Origin: Maricaulis alexandrii
GTDB lineage: Bacteria; Pseudomonadota; Alphaproteobacteria; Caulobacterales; Maricaulaceae
Assembly: GCF_005871165.1 (NCBI RefSeq)
Contig: NZ_SWKP01000008.1
Coordinates: 248,001 to 312,000, forward strand
Direction: 5' to 3'
DNA: 64,000 bases
This document shows positions 18,628 through 27,281 of this stretch, one piece after another (within the stretch, counting starts at the first letter, position 1; each line of letters begins with the position of its first letter). The position numbers and the translations under genes are program-made. The notes below the pieces were generated by a model. It did no database searches. It saw nothing but the letters and a program-made list of their open reading frames with translations, and was not told where the DNA came from.

Positions 18628-21096
18628 TCAGGCCGAGCTGGCCTGGACCTTGCCGGTCAGCCCCAGCTCCGGCGGGACGGCATCGCCATGCGGTTCGCGC
18701 GGCAAATGGCAGGCGACATGCGTGCCCTTGCCCGGTTCCGATTGCAGCTCGACCCAGCCGCCATGCAGTTCGGCAATCTCCTTCACCAGCGCCAGGCCAA
18801 GACCGGCGCCACCGCGTTCGCCGCGTGAGAAACGCTCGAACACGCTGGCCTGCTTCTCCGGCGCGATGCCTTCGCCATCATCCTTGACCCATAGGGTCAG
18901 CTCGTCGGCATCGCCGCGCGCGCCAATGGTGACATGGCCCTCCACCCGCACATGGCGGATGGCGTTGGAGAGCAGGTTCATGGAGACCTGTTTCAGACGG
19001 TTCCGGTCCGCGCGCAGCAGGCCCAGCTCGGCATCCACGGCGACCTCAAGCTTGATCTTGTGGTGTTCGGCGCGGGCCTGGACGAGTTCGGCGGCCTCGC
19101 GCACGACATCGCCCAGATCGACATCGCCCAGATCCAGCTCCAGCTGACCGGCATCAATCGCGGCGACATCCAGAATATCATCAACCAGCTTGGCCAGGTG
19201 CTCGGCGGCCTGCTGGATGGCGCTCATCGGTTCTCTCTGGCGATCGGACAATTCGCCGGCAAATCCCTGGGCGAGCATGTCGGCATAGCCGTTGATCGTC
19301 GTGAGCGGCGTGCGCAGCTGGTAGGAAACGTGCTCGACGAATTCCGTCTTGATCCGTTCGGACGTCTCCAGCGCCTCGGCGCGTTCACGCAGGGCTTCCT
19401 CGATACGGCGGCTGTCGGTGACATCATCCCAGCAGATCAGCGTCGCGCCATCCGGCAGCGGCCGCGTGAGATAGGTCAGGACCCGGCCATCGGAGCGGCG
19501 CATCTCGCCGGTGACCTGTTTGCGGGCCTGCGGGCTGGGATCGGTGACCCGGCCCTTGATATCGGTCCAGACGCGGTCATCTGCGAACAGGCTGGCACAG
19601 GTCTCGGCAACCGCGTCGAATTCCGGCTGACCGTCCAGCTCGACCGCCTCGAAGCCCCACAGGTCCTCGAAGGCATTATTGTGCAGCTGCAGGCGGCCAT
19701 TGGCACCGAACACGGCGACCGCCTCGTGCAGTTTATCGAGCGTGGCGCGCTGGACATTGATGAGCGTGTTGTAGCGCGCGGTCAGCGCCATCTCGTCGGT
19801 CTTGTCCTCGAAGATGAGCATGAGGCCACCCAGCGGGTGACGCTGGCGGGCCACGCGCAGCGTGCGGCCATCGGGCAGCGGCCAGAGCTCGTCCGGCGTT
19901 TCCTCGGTGGAGGGCTGGTCATAGCGGGCCAGCTCATGCGAGCGCCAATCGGCATAGTCCGCCTGTTCCGGCAGAAGCCGCTTTTCCCGCATGCGGTCGA
20001 GGAACTGACCATGCCCCGGCCGGTCATTCAGCCAGGCATCATCCAGTTTGAACAGGCGGGAGAAAGCCGTGTTGTAGAAGTTCAGACGCTGCGAACGGTC
20101 GAACACGACCACGGCCTCGGCCATGTGATTGAGCGTTTCGTCATGGGCCCGGCGGAAGCGTTTCAGCGCCGCCTTGGCTTCCTCGCCCTCGGTCACGTCG
20201 ATCGCGAAACCGGCTGCACCGCCCGAGACCGGAAAGACCTGGAATTGCAGGGCGCGACGGCGCCCCTCGATCACCACAACCCGGCTGTCACTGACCACTT
20301 CACCGTCCGACGTGGCACGCTGGGCCTGATCGATCATGGTATTGTCCAGGGCGATCTGTTCCTGCAGCACCTCATCCAGCGCCTTGCCTTCAACAGCGGC
20401 GACATAGGCCTGGTTCACCCACTCCAGCCGGCCGGACGCATTCATCCGCCAGGCCGGGAAAGGCGCACGGCCCAGCATGTCGAGGAAGGCCATCGGGTCC
20501 TGGGAGACCAGGCGGCGGGCCTCTTCGATCCGGCCCCGAGCACCGGATTCCTCCAGCCCGCGGATCGTCGCATCGGACAGCCAGATCACCAGCTGGGTCC
20601 CGGCCGGGCGTCCGTCGACTTCCAGGAAACGGCCGCTCGGGCCGAGAATGGTCAGGGAAAAGGGCTGGCCTTTCTGGGCCAGGTCATGGAAGCGGCGGCG
20701 CAGCGTGGTTTCCTCACCGCCAGCCGACCGGGCCTCATAATCGGCGAGACCTTCCATCAGGATGCCGGCCGGGTTGGGACCATCACTGGCTTCGGCAAAG
20801 CGCAGAAGTGAGGCCAGGGCCACCGAGGAGCCGAAGATCCGCGGCTCGCCCCAGCTGGTTTCGTCCTCGTCGAACGGGGCCTGGTCCCAGACCAGGACGA
20901 GGCCCGGATGCGCGCCGAAGACACTGTCTGCGCGGGAGACACGGTCTTCCATTTCAGCGAGCTTGCGGCGCCAGACGACTTGGGCGCCCCGGGCGCCGGC
21001 GGTCAGCCGGTAGGCCCACAATCCGACGGCCACGGCGAAGGCCATGGCACCGATGGTGACGACCAGCGTCACGATCTGGAATGTCTGTCCCGTCAT
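18628..21096 (-). CDS. divL: DivL-like PAS-domain pseudokinase / tyrosine-containing histidine kinase homologue
   Basis: 822 residues. One N-terminal membrane helix (about 8-30), several PAS-like domains (about 200-300, 315-430, 445-560), a DHp domain and a HATPase domain. The H-box reads HVSYQLRTPLTT, with Tyr592 where the phospho-accepting histidine normally is. This is the hallmark of Caulobacter DivL (Tyr550), which works with CckA and DivK in polar cell-cycle control. N-box NLLSNAIRHV, G1 DDGEGIAPE and G2 GGAGLGLALV look intact, so ATP binding is possible. The codon at 19321-19323 reads Tyr. Confidence 0.93.
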   Translation of the reverse strand: MTGQTFQIVTLVVTIGAMAFAVAVGLWAYRLTAGARGAQVVWRRKLAEMEDRVSRADSVFGAHPGLVLVWDQAPFDEDETSWGEPRIFGSSVALASLLRFAEASDGPNPAGILMEGLADYEARSAGGEETTLRRRFHDLAQKGQPFSLTILGPSGRFLEVDGRPAGTQLVIWLSDATIRGLEESGARGRIEEARRLVSQDPMAFLDMLGRAPFPAWRMNASGRLEWVNQAYVAAVEGKALDEVLQEQIALDNTMIDQAQRATSDGEVVSDSRVVVIEGRRRALQFQVFPVSGGAAGFAIDVTEGEEAKAALKRFRRAHDETLNHMAEAVVVFDRSQRLNFYNTAFSRLFKLDDAWLNDRPGHGQFLDRMREKRLLPEQADYADWRSHELARYDQPSTEETPDELWPLPDGRTLRVARQRHPLGGLMLIFEDKTDEMALTARYNTLINVQRATLDKLHEAVAVFGANGRLQLHNNAFEDLWGFEAVELDGQPEFDAVAETCASLFADDRVWTDIKGRVTDPSPQARKQVTGEMRRSDGRVLTYLTRPLPDGATLICWDDVTDSRRIEEALRERAEALETSERIKTEFVEHVSYQLRTPLTTINGYADMLAQGFAGELSDRQREPMSAIQQAAEHLAKLVDDILDVAAIDAGQLELDLGDVDLGDVVREAAELVQARAEHHKIKLEVAVDAELGLLRADRNRLKQVSMNLLSNAIRHVRVEGHVTIGARGDADELTLWVKDDGEGIAPEKQASVFERFSRGERGGAGLGLALVKEIAELHGGWVELQSEPGKGTHVACHLPREPHGDAVPPELGLTGKVQASSA

Positions 21097-21190
21097 AGAG
21101 TTCGCCCTGGGTGTGGCCCACCCCCGTTGATCCAGAGGCCCTCACGAATCACCATCATACCGGTCCGGCGAGTCGGGGGCGACGTCCGGC

Positions 21191-21221
21191 TGCGACAAAA
21201 ACTTAATAAGTTATGGTCGCA
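21191..21221. promoter_or_regulatory. 31-bp symmetric element upstream of divL
   Basis: The core AACTTAATAAGTT (21200-21212) is a perfect 13-base palindrome. The flanks TGCGAC (21191-21196) and GTCGCA (21216-21221) are inverted about the same centre, with two mismatched pairs in between. It lies 95-125 bases before the divL start and 130 bases from the next minus-strand gene, so it could be an operator for divL. Confidence 0.4.
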
Positions 21222-21350
21222 ACCCCGCCCACCCGCCGAAAACCTGTGGAGCCGGAGTGGACAATCCCTGCCACCAGACGCGGATCGGTGCACTGGGCAC
21301 CATGATCCGCCAGCTGCACTCAGTTGTGGAAACCCGTCACCCGGTCCGGA

Positions 21351-21806
21351 TCAGCGCAGTCGCACTTCGCCCAGACGGTATTCGAACAGGACCACACAAT
21401 TCTCCAGCCAGACCCCGTCATCCAGGGGCTGGAACCGCCAGTCGGACACGGCGCGGCGGCTGACCCGGTTGAACGGACCGTTCGGCACGGCATGAGCGAT
21501 GCGGGGATTGTCGACCTGACCGTCCGGTTCGACATTGAACCGCACCACCACCCAACCCTGACGCCCGCGGACATAGGCATCATGCGGATATTCGGGCATC
21601 GCCGCGGACACGGCAGCCAGGGTCGAACCCTGGCAATCGGCCTCGCCGATCAGGCGCGAGACATTCGGCGGCACGGGCAATTCATCCCGCGGCATGAAGG
21701 GACCGGGATCCCGTTGCAGCACGGAGGGCGTCAAACGGTCGGGAACAGCGCCGCAGGCCGCAAGAAGACCGCACCCGGCCAGCAGGATTGTGAAGACGGA
21801 TCGCAT
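21351..21806 (-). CDS. Lipoprotein with TonB C-terminal-like domain
   Basis: 151 residues. Signal peptide with lipobox LLAAC (Cys18 probable). The region from about residue 75 to the end (RQGWVVVRFNVEPDGQVDN, NRVSRRAVSDWRFQP) matches the TonB C-terminal fold seen in energy-transduction and AgmX-type proteins. There is no transmembrane anchor other than the lipid and no Pro-rich periplasm-spanning arm, so it is not a classical TonB. The neighbours do not hint at a substrate. Confidence 0.8.
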   Translation of the reverse strand: MRSVFTILLAGCGLLAACGAVPDRLTPSVLQRDPGPFMPRDELPVPPNVSRLIGEADCQGSTLAAVSAAMPEYPHDAYVRGRQGWVVVRFNVEPDGQVDNPRIAHAVPNGPFNRVSRRAVSDWRFQPLDDGVWLENCVVLFEYRLGEVRLR

Positions 21807-22010
21807 GCCGTGACGCTATCCCATTGGGCCCGTTAGACAAGCGGACTCGTCAGGGCGGGGCGCGGAACGAAGGTTGAACAATTTTTGAAGACTTGATTAA
21901 GGCGTTCAAATTCCGGCCCCGAACTTGTACGGTACCGTCCGAATGGGTGAGGGGCCGCGTCGATTTGGGACACATCGACCCGGGTACCTGTGTAAGAGGT
22001 GCGTAGAAAC

Positions 22011-23972
22011 ATGTCTTTGTTGCCGACCGCGCATGCCGGGCAAGCCTTCGGGGCCCGCCGGATCGATTTTTATGCCGTTTCAGGAGAAGTCACGGGATCG
22101 GATGCCGGCACGGGCCGGGTCCGGGACAATGAGGGCGTCGACCATGAAGTCCGCCTGCTGGAGCGCACCAGCGCCCTGGCGCCGGGCGACAATGCCACAC
22201 TCTTGCGGGTCCAGTCCGGCCCCAACCGGCGCTCCCGCCCGGTGGCGATCATCAATCACTCGCGGGATGTCTGGATGCGCGCCTCGCCGGATGCGACCTC
22301 GCTTCTGGCCCGCAGCGGCATCACCCGGGCCTTCAACTGGTGGCTCTCCGTCCTGCTTCTGGCCCTGACGGCCTTCGCAGCGGTCTGGCCGCAATTGCAT
22401 GTCTTCTTCTCGGAAATGTTCGGCACAGCCATGGCCGGCATTCCCGCTTTCAACGTCTTCAATGAGATCAACATGCTGCTGCCATCCCTCACCGGATGGC
22501 GGCTGGAATCCGCCCTGCCGGTCGGCCTGATGGACAGTATCGAGGCCCTGGGTATCGTCCAGACCAGCCAGCTGACGGAGTGGGGTCTTGCCCTGGCCGG
22601 GCTTTTCCTGTCGCTTCTGGCCTTCTCGGCGCGCTCCTGGCGGCTGGTCTACATGCCGGTCCTGGCAGCCTTCGCCCTGGCCGCCGGCGTCATTCTCGGC
22701 GGAGCGGGGGCCACCCTGATCCTGACCGGCGGTGCCGTCGTGCTGTTCATGCTGGGAGGGTTGATCAACCGGGTGCGCGATGCCGGACGCTTCAATGCGC
22801 GCATCGAACGCCTCGCCGAGCACGCCCTGCGCAATCCGCCGCAGGAAGGCGTGCGCACCCCGGTCGCCGCCAATGACGACACCATGACCGGTGCCGCGGC
22901 CGCGACCGCCATTGCCAGCGCAGCCGCCATGGCCCAGGGCGCCGACGATGCGGTCAGCGAGCCTGCCGAGGGGCCGGCCGAAGCCACGGCCCTCGACGCC
23001 ACGCCGGCCGATCCGGATGCCGATTCCGCCAATGGCGAAGTCGAAGCCAGCCCGCTGATCGAACTGCCGCCCGCCGCGTCGCCCGAGGCGACGCCGAGCG
23101 CCGAAAGCCCCGACGCTTCGGACGCATACGAGGCGGAAGCCGACGCTGAAACGATCGCTGAAGCTGAAGCCGAAACGGAAGAAGAGACCGAAACAGCTGC
23201 AGCCGCTGAAGCCGAGCCCGTGATCGAAGCCGAAGCCGAGGCTGGCGCAGAAGCCGAAGCCGAGACCGAGTCCGAAATGCCGGAAGCGGGCGATGCTGCC
23301 GACGCCGAAGCATCTGACGATGCAGAGACCGAAGCCGCCGTCAGCGAAGCCTCGGATGAGGATGACGACCTTCCCAGTCTCGACGCTGTTGCCGCTGCCG
23401 CTGCTTTGAGTGCGTCCGAACAGGGCGATGATGCGGCGGACACGTCCGCTCCGGTCGCCGCGCAAGGTAGCGCCGAGACGGACGAGCTGTCCGATGAGCG
23501 CACCATGGCCATGGCACCGCCACCGCCCATGCCGGGCAGCGAGACGCCGGCCCCGGCAGCCGAGGCGACGCCCGAGGCCGTGACAGAGGACGAATCCGCG
23601 ACTCCGCCGCCGCCCGTTGCGCCAGTTGAGGAGACTGCGGAAACGCCTGAGGCGGGTCCGGAAGACGCAGTCGAGCCGGTCCTGTCAGACACACCTGAAG
23701 ACACGGCCACGCCGGACGCGACTCCGACTGCTGTGGACAGCGCAGCGACCGATCCCTTGCCGGCACCGCCAGCATCCGACGCGCTGGCCGATGTGGAATC
23801 GCGCGTGGAAGAGGCCGTCACCGCAGCGGCGACCGGGGGCCCGGCTCATGCCATGGTTGATGATCCGCTGATGGATGATGAAGGGCCGGACCCGATGATG
23901 GAGCGCACCCAGAACGGCGATCTGGCGCCCGGGGCTCCGGAATTGGACATGGAAAAAGACCCGGCCGAATAG
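22011..23972 (+). CDS. Membrane protein with long acidic Ala/Glu-rich tail
   Basis: 653 residues from the ATG at 22011; a GTG at 21999 is in frame. Residues 1-100 form a small polar, probably beta-rich domain. Residues about 108-250 contain four hydrophobic segments (WWLSVLLLALTAFAAVW; LALAGLFLSLLAF; VLAAFALAAGVILGG; LILTGGAVVLFMLGGL). From residue ~290 to the end it is almost entirely Ala, Glu, Asp, Pro, Ser and Thr, with EAEAE-type runs, hence disordered and strongly acidic. No enzyme motif is seen. A scaffold or polar organiser role is a guess. It ends at a clear terminator. Confidence 0.75.
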   Translation: MSLLPTAHAGQAFGARRIDFYAVSGEVTGSDAGTGRVRDNEGVDHEVRLLERTSALAPGDNATLLRVQSGPNRRSRPVAIINHSRDVWMRASPDATSLLARSGITRAFNWWLSVLLLALTAFAAVWPQLHVFFSEMFGTAMAGIPAFNVFNEINMLLPSLTGWRLESALPVGLMDSIEALGIVQTSQLTEWGLALAGLFLSLLAFSARSWRLVYMPVLAAFALAAGVILGGAGATLILTGGAVVLFMLGGLINRVRDAGRFNARIERLAEHALRNPPQEGVRTPVAANDDTMTGAAAATAIASAAAMAQGADDAVSEPAEGPAEATALDATPADPDADSANGEVEASPLIELPPAASPEATPSAESPDASDAYEAEADAETIAEAEAETEEETETAAAAEAEPVIEAEAEAGAEAEAETESEMPEAGDAADAEASDDAETEAAVSEASDEDDDLPSLDAVAAAAALSASEQGDDAADTSAPVAAQGSAETDELSDERTMAMAPPPPMPGSETPAPAAEATPEAVTEDESATPPPPVAPVEETAETPEAGPEDAVEPVLSDTPEDTATPDATPTAVDSAATDPLPAPPASDALADVESRVEEAVTAAATGGPAHAMVDDPLMDDEGPDPMMERTQNGDLAPGAPELDMEKDPAE

Positions 23973-23980
23973 GCCAAGGG

Positions 23981-24007
23981 AAAGGGGCGCTCCGGCGCCC
24001 CTTTTTT
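23981..24007 (+). terminator. Terminator after the acidic membrane protein gene
   Basis: Inverted repeat 23981-23990 with 23995-24004, TCCG loop, then six T. It lies between convergent genes and may also act on the minus strand. Confidence 0.88.
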
Positions 24008-24016
24008 GTTGGACAC

Positions 24017-24295
24017 TTACTCGGTCTCGTAAAAGCCGGCTTCGACCAGCTCGGCCAGGGAGGCGACGGCCTGCTCGGCCTCGGGCCCAGACGTCTCGAT
24101 CCCGATCTCGGAGCCCTTGCTGGCGGCCAGCATCAGCAATTCCATGATGGAATCGGCATTCACCGTCTCGCCATCCCGAGAGACATGGATTTCCGCATCG
24201 AAACCCTGAGCCATTTCCACGAATTTGGCGGCGGCGCGCGCATGCAGGCCGCGCGCATTGCAGATCGTCACCCGCCGGGCGGCACTGTCGCTCAC
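24017..24295 (-). CDS. ptsH: HPr-family phosphocarrier (NPr type)
   Basis: 92 residues. His18 in ARGLHARAAAKFV is the phosphorylation site. Ser49 in NADSIMELLMLAASKGSE is in the position of the regulatory serine that HPr kinase modifies in other bacteria. It belongs to the nitrogen/regulatory PTS of alphaproteobacteria rather than a sugar transporter; no EIIC gene is near. It overlaps the EIIA gene (stop/start at 24292-24295). Confidence 0.92.
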   Translation of the reverse strand: MSDSAARRVTICNARGLHARAAAKFVEMAQGFDAEIHVSRDGETVNADSIMELLMLAASKGSEIGIETSGPEAEQAVASLAELVEAGFYETE

Positions 24296-24708
24296 TTGCC
24301 GGCCCCTTCCAGCACTGTCGATGCGATCGCGATATAGCGCTTGCCGGCGTCCTCACCCATCCGGGCAAGACTGTCGAGATCGGCGCGGGAGCGCGCCTCG
24401 GCCAGCTTGATCAGCATGGGCAGATTGACCCCGGCAATCACTTCGACCTTGCCCGGCTCGAGCAGGGAGATCGCCAGATTGGACGGCGTGCCCCCGAACA
24501 TGTCGGTCAGCACCAGGACACCCTCGCCCCGATCCACATCGGCAATCGCCTCGCGGATATCCGTGCGGCGCTTTTCCATATCGTCGTCTGGGCCGATACA
24601 GACCGCGACAAACGCATCCATAGGCCCCACCACGTGTTCCGTGGCGGCCACAAATTCGTCGGCCAAACGGCCATGGGAAACGACGACGACACCGATCATG
24701 ACATGCAT
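24292..24708 (-). CDS. PTS EIIA component, mannose family
   Basis: 138 residues (or 135 from the second ATG at 24699). The phospho-accepting histidine is His12 in VVVSHGRLADEF; LTDMFGGTPSNLA is the family's second motif. In alphaproteobacteria, this soluble EIIA is phosphorylated by HPr and acts as a regulator of central metabolism and of sensor kinases. It is 57 bases downstream of chvG. In many relatives hprK sits in exactly this gap. Confidence 0.92.
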   Translation of the reverse strand: MHVMIGVVVVSHGRLADEFVAATEHVVGPMDAFVAVCIGPDDDMEKRRTDIREAIADVDRGEGVLVLTDMFGGTPSNLAISLLEPGKVEVIAGVNLPMLIKLAEARSRADLDSLARMGEDAGKRYIAIASTVLEGAGK

Positions 24709-24765
24709 CTAAACGCGGCTTTACCCGCCGGGAAAGCGTCTTTTTGCAACGCTTGAAGCAATTTG

Positions 24766-26427
24766 TCAGTCAGACGTGGCCGCGGGCAGCTCGACGGTGA
24801 AGCAGGCACCGGCCACCTGACCGTCCGCATCCCGGCGATTTGCGGCCGTGATCCGGCCACCATGCGCCTGCACAATCTGGCGTGAAATCGCCAGCCCCAG
24901 CCCGGAATGCGTGCCGAAAGCCGTGCCTTTGGGGCGTTCAGTATAGAAGCGCTCGAACACGGTCTCCAGATTGTCCTCGGGAATGCCCGGCCCCTCATCC
25001 TCGACCCGCACCAGAAGACTGGACTGACCGTGCCGGTGCCCGCGCTGCAGGCGGATTCGAACCTTGCCGTCTTCCGGAGAGAAGGTCAGGGCATTGTCGA
25101 TCAGATTTCGGAAAACCTGACCCAGCGGACCGTCCCGCCCCATCACCCGGCCATTGCGGACCTGGCAATCCACCTCGATCATCGATCCGCCCCGGCCGGA
25201 CTCGTTATAGCTGTCCGCCAACTCCGTCAGCAGGCCAGCCAGGTCCAAGGGACCGACATCCTCACGCGCCAGTTCCGCATCGACGCGGGAAGCCCGGGAA
25301 ATGTCCGTGATCAACCGGTCGAGCCGTTTCACATCCGCCGCGATCACCGCCAGCAGACGGTCGCGGCGTTCCTCATCCTTGGCCAACGGCAGGACCTCGA
25401 CCGCCGAACGGATCGAGGTGAGCGGGTTTTTCAGCTCATGGGAGACGTCAGCCGCGAAGGATTCGATCGCATCAAGCCGGTCATAGAGCGCCTCCGTCAT
25501 CTCTGACAGGGCAATCCCCAGCTCGCCGATCTCGTCATTGCGCGAGCGCAGATCCGGCATCCGGACCCGCCGCCCCCCAGCGCGCCGGGCTTCGCGGGCC
25601 GCCCGCGCCAGGCGCCGGATGGGCCGGGCAATGAAAACGGTTAGCGCCAGGGAAGACATGCCGGTGACAAGGGCCGCAATCAGGATGAAGGGCAGGAGCG
25701 CGCGACGCTCGGCCTCGATGAGATGGTCCAGATCATAGGATTCGATCGTGACCACGCCCACGACCGCCCGCACGGGCTGGATCGGGATCGAGACGGACAC
25801 GACGCGGCGTCCATCCACTTCACGCCGCACACCCCCGACCGAGTCGCCCTCGATCACCTGGCGGACCTCATCCACGAGATTCCGGTCGAGCGCAGCCCGC
25901 TCTTCCCGGGAACGCAGGAGATTGGACAATCCGTCCAGCACACGGGTGGGAAGGCCGCGGGCCTGCACAGCCAGGTCGGAGGCCGGCTGGCCGGGTGGCG
26001 GCAAGGTTGTGGTCTCGAAGACGTCGGCCAGCAAATGGCTGTCCGCGACGATCCCGCCACTCTTGTCGAACACGATGACGCGGGATTCCTCGGGCACGTA
26101 GAGCTGGCGCAGGATGGCCCGGGCATCCTCATTGCGCAGACGCGGAGCCGGGGCGCCGTCCGATGCGCCTTCGGCCAGGACATTGGCGATCAGCTCGCCC
26201 TGAGCGCGCAGTGAGTCCAGCTTGGCATTCACCAGGCCGCGCCGCGTCTCCGACAGGGCCATCATGCCGACCACCAGCACGCCCAGCGCCACGAAATTCG
26301 CGACCAGGATGAGCTGGGCCAGACGGGAGGACGGCCGCGGCGTCAGATTGCGCAGGACCGCCCCGGCCCTCTGGAGGCCGGCCTTGAAGGCCTGGGCGTC
26401 AATCTTCCTTATAACGGTACCCCACAC
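24766..26427 (-). CDS. chvG: Sensor histidine kinase ChvG
   Basis: About 553 residues from a GTG at 26427 that overlaps chvI by 29 bases; the frame is open further upstream inside chvI, so the exact start is uncertain. Two membrane helices (about 37-57 and 244-266) enclose a periplasmic sensor domain, then HAMP, DHp with His330 in [12 protein letters not shown], and HATPase ([27 protein letters not shown]). ChvG responds to acid and envelope stress and phosphorylates ChvI. Confidence 0.93.
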   Translation of the reverse strand: MWGTVIRKIDAQAFKAGLQRAGAVLRNLTPRPSSRLAQLILVANFVALGVLVVGMMALSETRRGLVNAKLDSLRAQGELIANVLAEGASDGAPAPRLRNEDARAILRQLYVPEESRVIVFDKSGGIVADSHLLADVFETTTLPPPGQPASDLAVQARGLPTRVLDGLSNLLRSREERAALDRNLVDEVRQVIEGDSVGGVRREVDGRRVVSVSIPIQPVRAVVGVVTIESYDLDHLIEAERRALLPFILIAALVTGMSSLALTVFIARPIRRLARAAREARRAGGRRVRMPDLRSRNDEIGELGIALSEMTEALYDRLDAIESFAADVSHELKNPLTSIRSAVEVLPLAKDEERRDRLLAVIAADVKRLDRLITDISRASRVDAELAREDVGPLDLAGLLTELADSYNESGRGGSMIEVDCQVRNGRVMGRDGPLGQVFRNLIDNALTFSPEDGKVRIRLQRGHRHGQSSLLVRVEDEGPGIPEDNLETVFERFYTERPKGTAFGTHSGLGLAISRQIVQAHGGRITAANRRDADGQVAGACFTVELPAATSD

Positions 26428-27109
26428 CGTAAAGCGTCTCGATGGCGTCGAACGTCTTGTCGACTTCGCGGAATTTCTTGCGGACCCGCTTGATGTGGCT
26501 GTCGATCGTGCGGTCGTCGACATAGACCTGATCATCATAGGCCGCGTCCATCAGATTGTCGCGGCTCTTCACATAGCCCGGACGGGTCGCCAGCGCCTGC
26601 AGGATCAGGAATTCGGTGACGGTCAGGCGGACCGGCTCGCCCTTCCAGGAACAGGCATGACGGTTCGGGTCCAGCAACAGGCTGCCACGTTCCAGCGGCT
26701 TGCTGTCGCCCGGCTCGGCGCCGATCGGCGAACCCGGCTCGCCCGCGGCCCGCGCCCGGCGCAGGACCGCCTTCACCCGTTCGCCCAGCAGGCGTTGGGA
26801 GAAGGGTTTGGTGATGTAATCATCCGCCCCGAGATTCAGCCCCAGCGCCTCGTCGAATTCATCATCCTTCGAGGTCAGGAAAATCACCGGAAGGTTGGAG
26901 GACTGGCGCAGGCGGCGCAGCAATTCCAGACCGTCCATGCGCGGCATCTTGATATCGAAAATGCCGAGATCCGGCGGATCCTCGGCCAAGGCGGTCAGGG
27001 CCGAGGCCCCGTCATTATAGGTTCGGACATGATAGCCCTCGCCTTCCAGAAAGATGGAAACCGAAGTGATGATGTTCTCGTCGTCATCGACCAGTGCGAT
27101 TGTAGCCAT
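26399..27109 (-). CDS. chvI: Response regulator ChvI
   Basis: 236 residues from the ATG at 27109 (GGAGA upstream). The receiver domain has the acidic pocket VDDDEN and phospho-acceptor Asp52 in [11 protein letters not shown], with Lys in FLTSKDDE. The OmpR-type winged helix covers about residues 135-232. First gene of the minus-strand run chvI-chvG-EIIA-HPr. Confidence 0.95.
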   Translation of the reverse strand: MATIALVDDDENIITSVSIFLEGEGYHVRTYNDGASALTALAEDPPDLGIFDIKMPRMDGLELLRRLRQSSNLPVIFLTSKDDEFDEALGLNLGADDYITKPFSQRLLGERVKAVLRRARAAGEPGSPIGAEPGDSKPLERGSLLLDPNRHACSWKGEPVRLTVTEFLILQALATRPGYVKSRDNLMDAAYDDQVYVDDRTIDSHIKRVRKKFREVDKTFDAIETLYGVGYRYKED

Positions 27110-27230
27110 GCTGTCTCCGGACATTGCCAACCCGATAGGAACTGGCAGTCGAACCCCTAATTGTGGCGACAATAGACATGGCATGTGCATTGCGCCAAGC
27201 GCTGCTGCCGCATTCCGGCCATGGTTCACG

Positions 27231-27243
27231 AGGTTTTAAACCT
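27231..27243. promoter_or_regulatory. Palindrome between chvI and the 566-residue gene
   Basis: AGGTTTTAAACCT, six-base arms around a central T, 39 bases before the ATG at 27282 in a 172-base divergent intergenic region. It could serve either gene. Confidence 0.25.
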
Positions 27244-27281
27244 ATTCGTGCAAACCTCTTCCACTCTCGGGGAGACGGTGC

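Noticed and set aside
21807-22010. CtrA binding site upstream of the acidic membrane protein
   Set aside because: A TTAA occurs near 21897 but there is no second TTAA at seven-base spacing.
23100-23300. Tandem DNA repeat in the acidic tail coding region
   Set aside because: The Glu/Ala pattern is visible in protein, but the codons vary and no exact repeat unit recurs, so it is low-complexity coding sequence rather than a satellite.
24709-24765. Remnant of hprK between chvG and the EIIA gene
   Set aside because: Only 57 bases, with a weak hairpin but no P-loop coding trace in any frame.
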